Of a stretch of 64,000 nt of DNA, positions 45,683 to 55,941 are shown piece after piece. Numbering within the stretch: the first letter of the stretch is position 1; each line of letters starts with the position of its first letter. The notes under the pieces are model-generated. The model was given only the letters and a program-made list of their open reading frames with translations, searched no databases and was not told the origin of the DNA. Origin of the DNA: Laccaria trichodermophora (lineage: Eukaryota > Basidiomycota > Agaricomycetes > Agaricales > Hydnangiaceae); the NCBI GenBank assembly GCA_018417955.1, contig JACTVC010000019.1:682001-746000 (forward strand). Direction: 5' to 3'. Made by a program: the position numbers and the translations under genes.

Positions 45683-48600
45683 GGCCGTTGTTGTGATTCT
45701 GGGCCAGTCCTGAGATATAATGAAGGGACTCTTTAGAGGCTCAGGAGGGGACAACCACCTGGCTGGGAATTCGGAGGGAGAAAGAGAAACTGCTCAAAAC
45801 GGCGGACTTTTTATTTACTCACCACGTGGTTCCCCCTCAGAAATGCACAAGTGCCTTGCCTCATGCTCATCGTCGAAACAATTCTCTAGGGAATATATCT
45901 TGCCAATTCTCTTCAATCATACAGGTCCTGGTTTTCGATTCACCCAAACCCTTGCTTGGTTTGCCCACATACACCATTCTACTTGTCAAACCTCTCAATT
46001 TGAGCGTTCGTTCATCCTCATGTCAAGTCAAGTAGCATCTGGCTCCAACACATCTACAGCGCCTTTCGCAAACGCGAATCTCGTACCAATCACTTGGAAA
46101 ATGAACTACCGGGCCGATATAATTGCGATCGAGGAATTTACCTTTGGACAGTTCACTAAATTGAAGCGATTTCAATGAGCGGAACGAAACCCCGGATAAA
46201 CGTTGGCGCTCCGTATCTTGAGCAAATTGGTCTCGGAGTTGCCATTTTTTATAGATCCTCCCAGCGGACAAGAGGTCAAGGAAACAAAGATCACCCAAAA
46301 ATATGACACTTCGAGGTTTCAACAGCATCGGAGATGATGCATCATTCGACCGGACAAGGGTCGACCCACTGCTCCACATCACCACTTGGAAGGCCACGAC
46401 CCATGCATGCCTCGAGTCAAGACGAAAACTCGTGCTTCCAGCCGAGGCGGAATCTCACCCTTCGAATCAGTAAAAGCCACCTTCAAGTCCGTAAACTTCA
46501 TCATTTTCCCTGATTATCAGTCACTTCTCTCTCTGCTTGACCTCCATCAACTCTATTCCGAATCGGAGGGTTATTGGGGAGCTTGCTCCCCTTTGTACTG
46601 CTAACCGACTCCAAAATGTAGATGATGACCTAATCCACAAGTAGTTGGCCGTGTTTACACATTGCACAGCATGGACACCCCGTGCGAACTTGCTGATGTG
46701 TGCATGACTCACATGACACAAATGACCCATTTGATCTCTGTGTCTGGTCATTTCTGAATCTAATTCTTCTCTTCCAAGCCTGATCTCAAGTTACTTAGTA
46801 TATCTTTCTTATCTAATTTGATCTGGTTACTACAGTCCAATTCAAATTTTCTGATGTATGAATTGCCCTCTTTCTCCTTCCTTGGCTTCTAATTTACACC
46901 TTAAATAAATTTAAATTTTTCTTGAGCTATGCCTTCTGACCCTGATCTTCTGGCTGCAAAAAAAGGCTGGAAAAAACCTTGCTGACAATGTTTGCATTCA
47001 GGAATACAATCACAAAATTCTGGTAAGTTCTATAAATCTTTCTTGACAGATGAGTGTTAGCTTCTGACTTCTATTTTCAATCTGATGGGGCAGGGCCTTC
47101 AAGGGTGATACAACACACCAGTGTGTGTGATTTTTTTTCTATAAAACACAAAAACATAGATTGTCCAATATTTTTCATTATTCCTAATTTGCTCATGCAG
47201 ATTGCTGGAGCTGGGCCTTCTCAGATTATTTTACCTAATCCTACTCAGCTTCAAAGTTTGACTCAGATTCTTGCCCCCTCAGTTACTTGTGTCAACCCTC
47301 AAGGCTCAGGCTGGAGTCCCAACAGCACATTAGGAAGACAAGACAGAAAAAACCCTTTCATGAACCCAGCTTACATTGTCTTTGGGCCTTTGGTGGCTGG
47401 CCTGGGCAATCTCAATTTGCAAAAGCCAAGGGTTGACTTTAATTGAAGCTTCAATTGATCTGGGTCCTAGAGATTTTGCACCTGGTGGGGCTTCCCATTG
47501 AGTCACCTGCAACAAGTTGAGCAGGAACTCCTTAAATGAAATTGCACAGAGAGGACAACATACAGTGTGAAGCCCTAGGTTTGACATAAACAATTAATGG
47601 TTGGAAGTCCAGTCTTGTGACTGGAAAAAGACTGTAACCAGACCAGACCAAGACTGCAAAAAGACCAGTCTAAATGAACTGGTTTTTTATAGCCCATTAA
47701 ATACCCTTCAAAACACACTCAAGCACATATTAATTGGTTCAAAACTAACAAAGATATAGTTGAAAATGTAAATTTTTACTGAAAATAGTAGATATACCAG
47801 ACTTTTTTTATAGAAACACCAACTCTTAACAGAATTTAATGTTCTTGGCTCTTTTTAAAGCTACAAAAAACATTAATAGATTGACTGATTTATAATTCTA
47901 AAATATTGGCCAAAAGACCAGTTTAAACCAGTTTAAACCAAAGAAAACCAAAACCAGTCTATAGACCACAAAAAGACCACAGACCACAGTTTTTTGTGGT
48001 CCAGTTCAGTTTTTTGACTTCTGGGAAAAGGGCAGACTGGTTAAAGCCCTGGAGCATCAAAAACCAGACCATACTGGACTTTTAAACACTATAAACAATT
48101 ATGACATGGATTCATCTGAGTACTATATTTTATGGTCAAATATGCTATAAGACCTATCAGCAATTTTGGTATGAAAAAAAAAGTTGATTCAATAAACTAG
48201 GATACATCAAGCTCCCCATCTAGTCTGCGAGGTACTCGCATACAAATTCGTTCTACAGAGACCGAGACGTTCCCTAGATAATGGAGACACGACGAGCAAG
48301 CCTTCGCCATCCCGCGCCTGCAGGAACCAAATCCGAATGCGAAGCACCAAGCCGACGGTGCGATGATTTTTTAAGCAGAAAATACCTGCAGAAACCGAAC
48401 TTCAAAGAAGAGCCGACGAGGAAATCCCCGCCAAAATTTGGAGGGCGCCGATTCAAGTAAAGGCACGTGGAGCCCAGCAGTGTCAAGAATGTCCAGACCA
48501 GCTCTAGAGCAAGGTGCCCAGCGAGGGAACTCCTGCTGGATTTTTGTAGGCAGTCGCCGCCAGGAGGCCGCTTCCTGTCAAACCAAGGCACCAAGTTGAC

Positions 48601-48992
48601 AATATCTTGCTTTTGAACTTGTCGTCAATAACTGATGGAATTCAACGTCTACGTCGTACGACACTCAGTAACTGATGGAAATAGGATGTCATTCCGTATA
48701 TGGCTATGTGAAGGACCAACATAACTAAAACAGGGAGAGGCCCAAGCGTCCTATATGCATGGAAAGAATGTATGTAATAGTCTACGTTCGAAACAATGGT
48801 TGCGTCCTGAGGCGGAAAAGAAAAGGGGCACACCAAAAAGTCTTACAATTATTCAAGGAACAACAAACAACAAGGCAGATTGGTGAAGGTAACGGTAGCA
48901 TGTCATGGTCCATAATTTATTAAGTAGGTGGTGCGGGGATCGTTCCGAAGCGGCATCCCAGGCGACCTAACCCACTGGGTTGCTAGACCTAT
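45683..48992. other. 3.3-kb intergenic region with transposon remnants
   Basis: 45,690-46,600 has weak overlapping frames on both strands (for example VPITWKMNYRADIIAIEEFT on plus at about 46,090-46,150); no family is recognised. 46,900-47,450 is AT-rich and contains two related segments GG(A/G)GC(T/A)GGGCCTTC. 47,610-48,065 is packed with AGACCAG / CTGGT motifs such as ACCAGTTTAAACCAG and GGTTAAAGCCCTGG, the subterminal-repeat look of a hAT-like element, but the ends could not be fixed. 48,200-48,900 has nothing I can support. Confidence 0.5.
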
Positions 48993-50010
48993 TTAAGCCA
49001 AGAGCGCAATGATAGCAGCTCCGACGACGCCCGCAGCGCCGAACTGTGCGTTCTGACTGATCGCACCGCTCGCCTTTGACGAGGTGGTCGCGGCGGCGGA
49101 GGTAGTACCAGAGCTGGCGGGCTTAGTGGTGGCAGCGGTGGTGGTGGCGCCAGGAGCACTAATATTCCAGCGTCAGAAAAAAGGGTAAAGACAATATGGG
49201 GTAGAACGTACGTGGTAGTGGCAGCATGGGTAGCAGCGGTTGTGGTAGTAGCGACAACGGTAGAGGAAGTAGCCGGACCAGTACCAGTACCTGATCCGGT
49301 AGAGGAGGAACCACCAGAGCTCGTGGGGTTCTTTCCAACGCAGCTGGTGTCGGCTACAAAATATTGTTAGCTGACATCAAAAGCCCAAGTAAGTTGGTAA
49401 CGTACAGCCAGTGAGAATGCTGAAAGGAGCAGAGTCCTGAGATGCGCCAGTGCTGTCAACGATATGGAAACCGACGGAGGTACCTGGAAGGGATTAAGAT
49501 AACTAAGTAGAGAAAATTCTATCCAAATTACTAACCAACGGCGATGTTTACAATCCAGGTCAGCGAGGTGCCAGTCTGGGTTGGGAAGGTCTGGAGGGCC
49601 GGGGCGGTGGGTTGGTTTCCAGGAAGGATGCTAAAGCAGCTGGGTTAGACATGGCAATCACGCTGTAGGTACTATGACTTACCTCTACAGAAGAAAATCA
49701 CGAGCGAAGGTAAGCGAGAGTCGTTATAGTGACACGTTTAGGTGTACAAACCAAGTAGTAGGGGGCTAGAGGGGAACATCATAAGAGCGAGTACTCCAGC
49801 TTGTAATATTAAGACTTACGAGTTCCTCCGCTCCAAGTGATCAGGAGAGGCTGGCAGACAACGGGGTTCGAGCTATGAAATGTGGTACGATAAACATGTC
49901 TCCCAAGTGAAAGGGGCGAGGTAAACACACGGCGTGTTGATGGTAAGCTGGGCCAGAGCACTGGAGGCAAAGACTGCAGCGGCGGCGAGAGTAGCGAAGA
50001 AGGACTTCAT
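48993..50010 (-). CDS. GPI-anchored Ser/Thr-rich cell-wall protein (Kre9/Knh1-like N-terminal domain)
   Basis: Eight exons sum to 630 bp (209 residues): 50,010-49,931; 49,872-49,820; 49,765-49,752; 49,684-49,683; 49,630-49,536; 49,483-49,406; 49,353-49,212; 49,158-48,993. The protein has a signal peptide (MKSFFATLAAAAVFASSALA), then QLTINTPSNPVVCQPLLITW, SGGTPPYYLSILPGNQPT and TSLTWIVNIAVGTSVGF, the pattern of the secreted Ser-Thr-rich GPI family. A long Ser/Thr/Ala-rich stalk follows, and a C-terminal hydrophobic segment (FGAAGVVGAAIIALLA) for GPI transfer. It probably sits at the cell surface. The intron-exon structure is remarkable: exons of 14 and 2 nt are needed to keep the frame, each bordered by good GT-AG signals. 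Confidence 0.85.
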
Positions 50011-50579
50011 GGTCGTTGAAGGGAGCGTCAACGACGGGGGGCGAACCAGGGACGAACGAGTGGTAACGTGGAAGAAGACTACGGGTGGAAAAAAAGGACA
50101 ACGATCAAATTATAAGCCAACTTCCTGGCTGTTTACACCCAAACAAGCCATTACAAAGGCGTGCCCTCATGGTAATAGTATTATCACACATAACTCCATG
50201 CATGACAGAGGTTGGAGCGTGGAGAGGTCTGGAGTTGCAGTCATATTAAGGCAGCCATGCAGTCCTTTAAAAGCATTTGAACCAGGTATTTAGAGGTATG
50301 ACAAGGACACACGGCAGCACTCGGTGCGTGTCTATTTTAGGATATCCACGAGAATTCAACGGACATTGAGCGCAGCTTTGAACGTGTAGATCTTCGTGTC
50401 AGAAAAGGTCAGAACTTGGTTCGTAGAGCCCCGTCGCATTATTTCTAAAAAATAAAGGCACCCTCCACTCCAATGTCAGATTATTTTGCTCCCTTCATCA
50501 TCCACCACCCAACCTTAAAATACTCAACATTTCCCCGCAAACGCCCCCTGATAAGTATCGAGCCAAGCCCACAATAAAA
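50011..50579. other. promoter region of the GPI-protein gene and 3' flank of the TDP2-like gene
   Basis: About 570 bp without a gene. Pyrimidine-rich stretches precede the ATG at 50,010. The segment near 50,500-50,720 may encode an alternative C-terminal exon of the neighbouring phosphodiesterase (see that entry). Confidence 0.4.
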
Positions 50580-51866
50580 TCAAATTCGAGAAATGATATG
50601 ACATTCACAGAATGAAGAAAGCCAGCTTTTGATAAGCAGTTGGCTAAATCGAGCTCGTATGACTCGACAATGATAATACACTGCAACTTGATTCCCATCT
50701 TCCACCAGAAAAGCATAACGTCCTACGCATAAATTCAATGCCTGCGTCGATGCCAGAAGAATAGCAAACTCACAATCATTTGGACGTCTTACAATGGTCA
50801 ACGTCGTCTCCAGCCCAAAATGATCACTAGCCCAAATAGCCTGAGAGCCCGACTTTGCCTTTACTCCAACCCCAATTCTCCTAGGCTCATCCACCTTGTA
50901 CCCCCGCCTCGGTAAGAACAACATTTTATCCAGTCTATTCGGAGGAAAATTTCCTCCTCCTTGATACCCCCACGTGAACCCAGTCTCATCCCCCTTCCTC
51001 CATGCATCCCTCAAACCAACCTCCTTCGTGATCGTCGCATCCGATGGCCCAATCGCATTCATATCCCCCGCAACCATTCCGCCTTGTACCCAATCCTGCT
51101 TCAAGAATCGTGTACACAGCTCTAGCTGCCTCGGCCGTGCGTCCGCTCCTGCGGGCAGTGACTCCAGGTGCGTATTGACAATGCACACAACCGTTTCCCC
51201 GCCCCCTCCAGCCTCAGGAACCCCCATAACAATAGACACCGCCAACGCTGAGCGTTGCATAGTCGAGTATCCATAATGCAATATTTGCGCCTTCACAACC
51301 GTCAAATCCCTCGACACCAAAGTAATATTCCCGTAGTACGCATCCTTGGGCCACTTGTCCTTCGTCTTCGGCGTAATCATAAAGTGCTGCCGCACCCACT
51401 CGTCTTGGAGGAGGTGCGGGATCATCTGCTCCTTTACTTCTTGCAACAAAATGACGCACGGTTCCGCGGGCGCTTCGCCGTCTTTACATCCCAGCACGTC
51501 TCTCTCAAGATGTCGCAGACAAGCATTGAGTCGTTCCATCTCGTGGTTGTTATTAAAGTCAACATTCCACGTAACGACCTTCACGCTCGTTGGGTGTATT
51601 TTGTCTTTCTTCTTCTTCACCCCATCATCTTCTGCATCTTCGTCCCTCCTTTTATCCAATGTAACGTGCTTCCAGGCTCTGCGCGATGGCCTGTAGCGAT
51701 ATACAGCGAGTTCCAGCAAATCGTTGGGTATAATCGGTCCATCGATATCTTGAAAATCAGGAATGAAAGGCTCAATCACCTCTTCCGTCGTTGGGGAGGA
51801 CGCCGAGGGAGAACTGTTTTTCCGACCAAGTGCAAAGGGCGGCCTCAAACCCCAAAAGTAAGACAT
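50580..51866 (-). CDS. TDP2-like endonuclease/exonuclease/phosphatase
   Basis: From the ATG at 51,866 (MSYFWGLRPPFALGRK) the ORF runs as one exon through the EEP fold: VVTWNVDFNNNHEMERLNA, CVILLQEVKEQ (metal-binding Glu), AYYGNITLVSRD, VNTHLESLP, MVAGDMNAIGPSDA (catalytic Asp/Asn), FTWGY, RLDKMLF and final ASDHFGLETTL (catalytic Asp-His). This set matches 5'-tyrosyl-DNA phosphodiesterases (TDP2), which free DNA ends from trapped topoisomerase II; specificity is an inference. The last ~65 residues after TLTIV do not look conserved. A GT immediately after TLTI (GTAAGACG) may start an intron ending GCGTAG, which would move the stop to about 50,500. The end is therefore uncertain. Confidence 0.78.
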   Translation of the reverse strand: MSYFWGLRPPFALGRKNSSPSASSPTTEEVIEPFIPDFQDIDGPIIPNDLLELAVYRYRPSRRAWKHVTLDKRRDEDAEDDGVKKKKDKIHPTSVKVVTWNVDFNNNHEMERLNACLRHLERDVLGCKDGEAPAEPCVILLQEVKEQMIPHLLQDEWVRQHFMITPKTKDKWPKDAYYGNITLVSRDLTVVKAQILHYGYSTMQRSALAVSIVMGVPEAGGGGETVVCIVNTHLESLPAGADARPRQLELCTRFLKQDWVQGGMVAGDMNAIGPSDATITKEVGLRDAWRKGDETGFTWGYQGGGNFPPNRLDKMLFLPRRGYKVDEPRRIGVGVKAKSGSQAIWASDHFGLETTLTIVRRPNDCEFAILLASTQALNLCVGRYAFLVEDGNQVAVYYHCRVIRARFSQLLIKSWLSSFCECHIISRI

Positions 51867-52184
51867 CGTTGTGGAATGAAGTCGAGGAGGAAGGTAGCCG
51901 CTCGATAAGAAGATATGGAAAAGGGACAAAGGGTCGATGGATCATACGCTTAAAGGAGGGACTGTGTGGGCCACTCCTCTGATACAATCGGTCCTCCATA
52001 GTCGCCAACAGCCTCAAGGTCGATCACGCGTCCAGTCTTTCCCATACACGAGGCCGGTGTTCCATCGACGCGAGGCAACTTTTTTTCCAGTCAAGACAAC
52101 AGACGCCGAACCGGAGCACGCGATGTTGCAATCAATAATAGTATTTTGCCGTTAAATCAAATACGATTTATGTATGTTATTCAA
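51867..52184. other. intergenic between TDP2-like gene and PDI
   Basis: About 320 bp: the upstream side of the TDP2-like gene and the 3' end of the PDI gene. An AATAAT-rich stretch at 52,130-52,145 could serve 3' processing. No further gene is seen. Confidence 0.4.
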
Positions 52185-53903
52185 TCACAGCTCAGATTCT
52201 GCGCGACCAACCTTGGCATCCGCCTTCTTCTCGCTAAACGCGTTGAGAATATTAATTTTAATCTTGATCTCGTCCAGCTTTGACGGAGCAAGATTTTGCT
52301 TTTTCAAGATGGCGCCCAGCCTGCACAAGGGAGCAATCACATTTTTTTTATCAGCGAAGACATCGGACCCAGAAAGGACACGGGGCTGACCGTTTCAATT
52401 CCTTCTCAATGTAGGCCTCGCTGCTGTTCACAACCTTCTCCATGACCCGGATGTAGTGCTTGGATGCGACACCAGCTGATGCGGCCAGCTTGACAGCGTC
52501 TTTGTAGATTGTCTGTCTGATATCAGCGGCGGCGACGAAGAATGTGTTCGCCAACTCGTCGAATTGCGCCAGGCGGCCGGCCTACAACACGATGCGAGGA
52601 ATGAGGCAACTGCATGGATTGGAGCTATTGAAGCTACTCACTTCATCATTCAGCCCACCGCCAACAGCACGCTTAGTTCCACATTTCTCGTTTAGGAACT
52701 TGACGATGTCCCCCTCAGTGCGTCCACCGTCATAGTCTTCGGCCTCTTTACTACCCTTGGGGAAGAACTTGATGGTCGGGAAACCAGTGACTCCGTACTT
52801 CTCGCTGATATCGGCGTTCTTCTTGTCGTCGGCTTGAATGTTTGCAACAACACACTACAGAAAGGGACTTGAGGATGTAAGTTAATGATGTGACAAGGAG
52901 ACTCACATCACTTTCAAGCAAAAAGTTCGTGGCAACTAAATAACTTATTCAGCTGTGTTCAAATTAAATTTGCGGATCATAACTTACTATCCTCATAGAT
53001 GGGTTTCAGATTCTTGCAATGGCCACACCATGGAGCCTAATAACGGGTGGTCAGGGCCACACGATCATGCAGGGACTGATGAAGTTGGAGTTACGGTGAA
53101 GGTCACAAGAACATTCTTGGACGAATCCTAGAAAGATAAATTAGAAAACATCTGTTTTAACGAGGCGGGAACACGAACAAGTGCAACACTGTCAAAGTTG
53201 TGCACGTCGAGTTGGACGACGTTCGTGGGTGGTGGCGCGGGTATTCTTGATTTTACGCCGGAATGTTGTGTAACACTGATCACCAGATGAATTGAATTGA
53301 ACATGAAGGCCTGGCGAAACGTACTATGCACTAAGGGCCTCGAGATCGCGTCCAGACTCGTACTTTGATTCTTTGCCATTCGCGTCGAACCATTTTAGGG
53401 CTAATAATTTATGACTGTGAGCAGGAGGGAGGGAGATACTAAGAAAAAATACGCACTAGGATACCCTGTTACTTCAAACCGTTTGCCCAGCGCTTTACCC
53501 GCACCGTCGGCGTCTACCTTTGCGATGACAACCTTATCCTTCGCATGTGCGTACGCGTCTGCGAGTTGTTCGTATATAGGTGCGAGGTTCTACGTGCAGG
53601 TGTCAACGAAATCCAAGTTACAGTCCATTGAGACCCACTTTGCAATGACCACTAGTTAAACACTCAGAAAATCATAAAACGAACGCTCAACAACGACGAC
53701 TCACCACCAAGGTGCGAAACTACACAACAGGAAGTGACATTAGTTAAAGACAACCAGAAATCCAGTTATTTCACGTACAACTCGACGAGAGCTGGTGTTC
53801 CTTTCCCAATGACACTATCAAAGTTCTCGGGAGTGAGCTCAATAACGTTGGAAGCGCTTATGCCGCTTATGAGGAGCGCAGCGAAGAGAGAGAAGAATTT
53901 CAT
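52185..53903 (-). CDS. protein disulfide isomerase with two thioredoxin domains and ERp29 C-domain (ERp38/TigA type)
   Basis: It makes and rearranges disulfides in secretory proteins in the ER lumen. The start at 53,903 gives a signal peptide (MKFFSLFAALLISGISA) followed by SNVIELTPENFDSVIGKGT. The first active site FAPWCGHCK is assembled across an intron that falls within the Cys codon. The text NLAPIYEQLADAYAHAKDKV follows. A second thioredoxin domain begins at VVQLDVHNFDSV and has APWCGHCKNLKPIYE (about 53,035). The C-terminal part (ELANTFFVAAADIRQTIYKD, GVASKHYIRVMEKV) is the ERp29 helical domain. It ends in GRAESEL with TGA at 52,185-52,187; the last residues are not a clear HDEL/KDEL. 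About nine short exons. A UPRE-like site is just upstream. Confidence 0.9.
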
Positions 53904-53922
53904 GATGGTGAGGGGAAACAAG

Positions 53923-53930
53923 TGACGTGG
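53923..53930 (+). promoter_or_regulatory. UPRE-like element near the PDI start
   Basis: TGACGTGG lies 20 bp upstream of the PDI ATG and equals the core bound by Hac1/XBP1-type factors in the unfolded-protein response. A CACGTG also occurs at about 54,145. The regulatory role is an inference from the target gene; the site may fall in the 5' UTR. Confidence 0.35.
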
Positions 53931-54251
53931 AATTATTATTTCATTGGATTCCAAGTTTGATTCACACGATTCATGAAATTGACCAACCATAGGTAGACCC
54001 CGCACGACAACACTTTACAGTGAGAGATTGTACAAAATACCAGTGCGTCCCAAGATATTCTCAGCGTATTTTGCATTTACAAGCTCTTACTGAGCGAGAA
54101 TGGATACGTGTCATTCATTGGTCAGTCAGATAGGCTTACGATCAGATGCACACGTGCTTATCTCTGCCCGATATAGTAACAAACCAATTATTCAGCCAAC
54201 CCTTGAACTTACACATCTTCAATTCCACCACCACCTTCGACGCAAGAAAAA

Positions 54252-55768
54252 ATGGCTGCTGAAAAGGCACGCGCAACAGAGGACGTCCTACTCGATGGTG
54301 AAGAGGAGGGAGAGCAATTCATCACCGAAGATGACATTCTTGCCGAAGTCCAAGACGACGGGGACCACCCCATGGAAGAAGACGATGAGGACGAAGCGGG
54401 CGACACTCTCGGCGATCTATCCGCCTCTGGGTCATCAAGTAAACTCGACGACAATTCCGTGCAACATTTTCTAACCCACGGCTCATCGGTCTTTGTCATC
54501 GCTTGCCATCCCACCGAACCACTGGCCGCCTCTGGGGGCGAGGACGATCTGGGTTATATCTGGGACATAACCGATGGTGAAGTCATCGTAAAATTAACTG
54601 GACACACCGATAGCGTGACGAGTATTGCTTGGAGCTCGGATGGCGAGATGATCGCGACCGGAGGCATGGACGGTAAAATTCGCATTTGGCGACGGGTGGG
54701 GAAGGATAACTATAGAATTTGGGAATTTTTGACGGAGCTGCAAGGTCCTGACGAAGTTATGGTATGGTTGAGTCTACCTCTATTTTTATTTCCACACTTA
54801 ACGAGTTTGGTAGTTTCTTCGTTGGCATCCGAAAGGTGCCGTCCTATTGGCAGGCTCAAACGACTCTACCTTGTGGCTTTGGCAATGTAAGCTTCAAATA
54901 TATATATCTTTGATTTTTGCTGAATTTATTGGAAAACCAGTACCCTCCGGAAAGACGATGCAAGTCTTTGCAGGACACACGGGAGCGGTGAACTGCGGTG
55001 AATTCACCCCAGACGGTCCGTATACCTTCCTTCCATGAATACACATATGTACATTACTGACGCCATAAAAACAGGCAAAAGAATATTATCTGCATGTGCT
55101 GATGGCATCCTCATATTCTGGGACCCCAGATCCCCAACACCCATATTCAAACTAACGCCGGATGACGCCCGCTTCAATCTCGACGGGATAACATCCCTAG
55201 GCATCAACCCCTCATCTACACTCGCAGTAGTAGGCGGTGCAGCCGGCGGCGTACGTGTCATAAGTCTGAGCAAGGGCGAAGTCGTCAACACCCTGGGCGG
55301 ACACACGGAGGGAGAGAGCATCGAAGCGGTCGTATTCATCGACATTACGGGAACGAGTTCTACTGGTCCCGGCGTTGCCGTGACGGGGGCTACGGATGGA
55401 AAAGCGTGTATTTGGGATTTGAGCACCATGAGGCTGCGTGCGACGCTGGAGCACAAGGTTGGTTTCTGCTTTAATTCTAAGCTTCTCTCTCTTAAGCGCC
55501 ATCATTTTTGTAGGACGCGATCACGACGTTGTTGGCTCACCCAGCACCAAAACCTTACCTACTGATTTCGGCGTCGGCCGATAAAACACTCCGAACATGG
55601 GACGGGAGAAACGGATCTCTGTTGCGCACGCATAAAGGTCACCAAGGTCCTGTCCTCGGGGCATCGTTGGGTTTGGGTGGATCAGTTATTGTGAGTGCGG
55701 GAGACGACGGTCTGTGTGCGGTGTATACGACCGAGGCAACCGACGATGAGGGCAGAATGCAGGATTAA
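54252..55768 (+). CDS. sqt1: WD40 protein, Sqt1/AAMP family (ribosome assembly)
   Basis: Yeast Sqt1 is the dedicated chaperone that accompanies ribosomal protein uL16 (Rpl10) to the 60S subunit. Five exons (54,252-54,761; 54,814-54,886; 54,941-55,015; 55,075-55,457; 55,514-55,768), all GT-AG, give 431 residues. The N-terminal 75 residues are highly acidic (DDILAEVQDD, MEEDDEDEAGD). Repeats follow: VFVIACHPTEPLAASGGEDD, HTDSVTSIAWSSDGEMIATG, HTGAVNCGEFTPDGKRILSA, ITSLGINPSSTLAVVGGAAG, LLISASADKTLRTWDGRNG. The gene diverges from the PDI gene; the 348 bp between the two ATGs must serve both. Confidence 0.9.
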
Positions 55769-55941
55769 GAATCGGTTTAGAAATATTCAGCATTAATGTA
55801 TTAGACCTGAAAATTACAGGAGAATCCGAATACCACAACAAAACAGAAAGGGTTCCATTAGGAATACAAACTAAATTTAACTTTCTAACTTCCTGTTTGA
55901 GAAACCACCAGATAAGTAAACCGTCCTGGAAAGATGAAACA

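Noticed and set aside
46023..46397. 124-codon minus ORF overlapping a plus-strand ORF
   Set aside because: Neither shows a family signature and both strands are open; could be an eroded gene but not supportable.
47610..48065. hAT-like element with end CAGGGCTTTAACC (inverse at about 48,050)
   Set aside because: Motif arrays fit, but no matching opposite terminus or TSD was found, so not called as a delimited element.
48274..48836. Minus-strand ORFs of 106 and 64 codons
   Set aside because: No start context, no recognisable domain, not joinable to a neighbour; likely chance frames.
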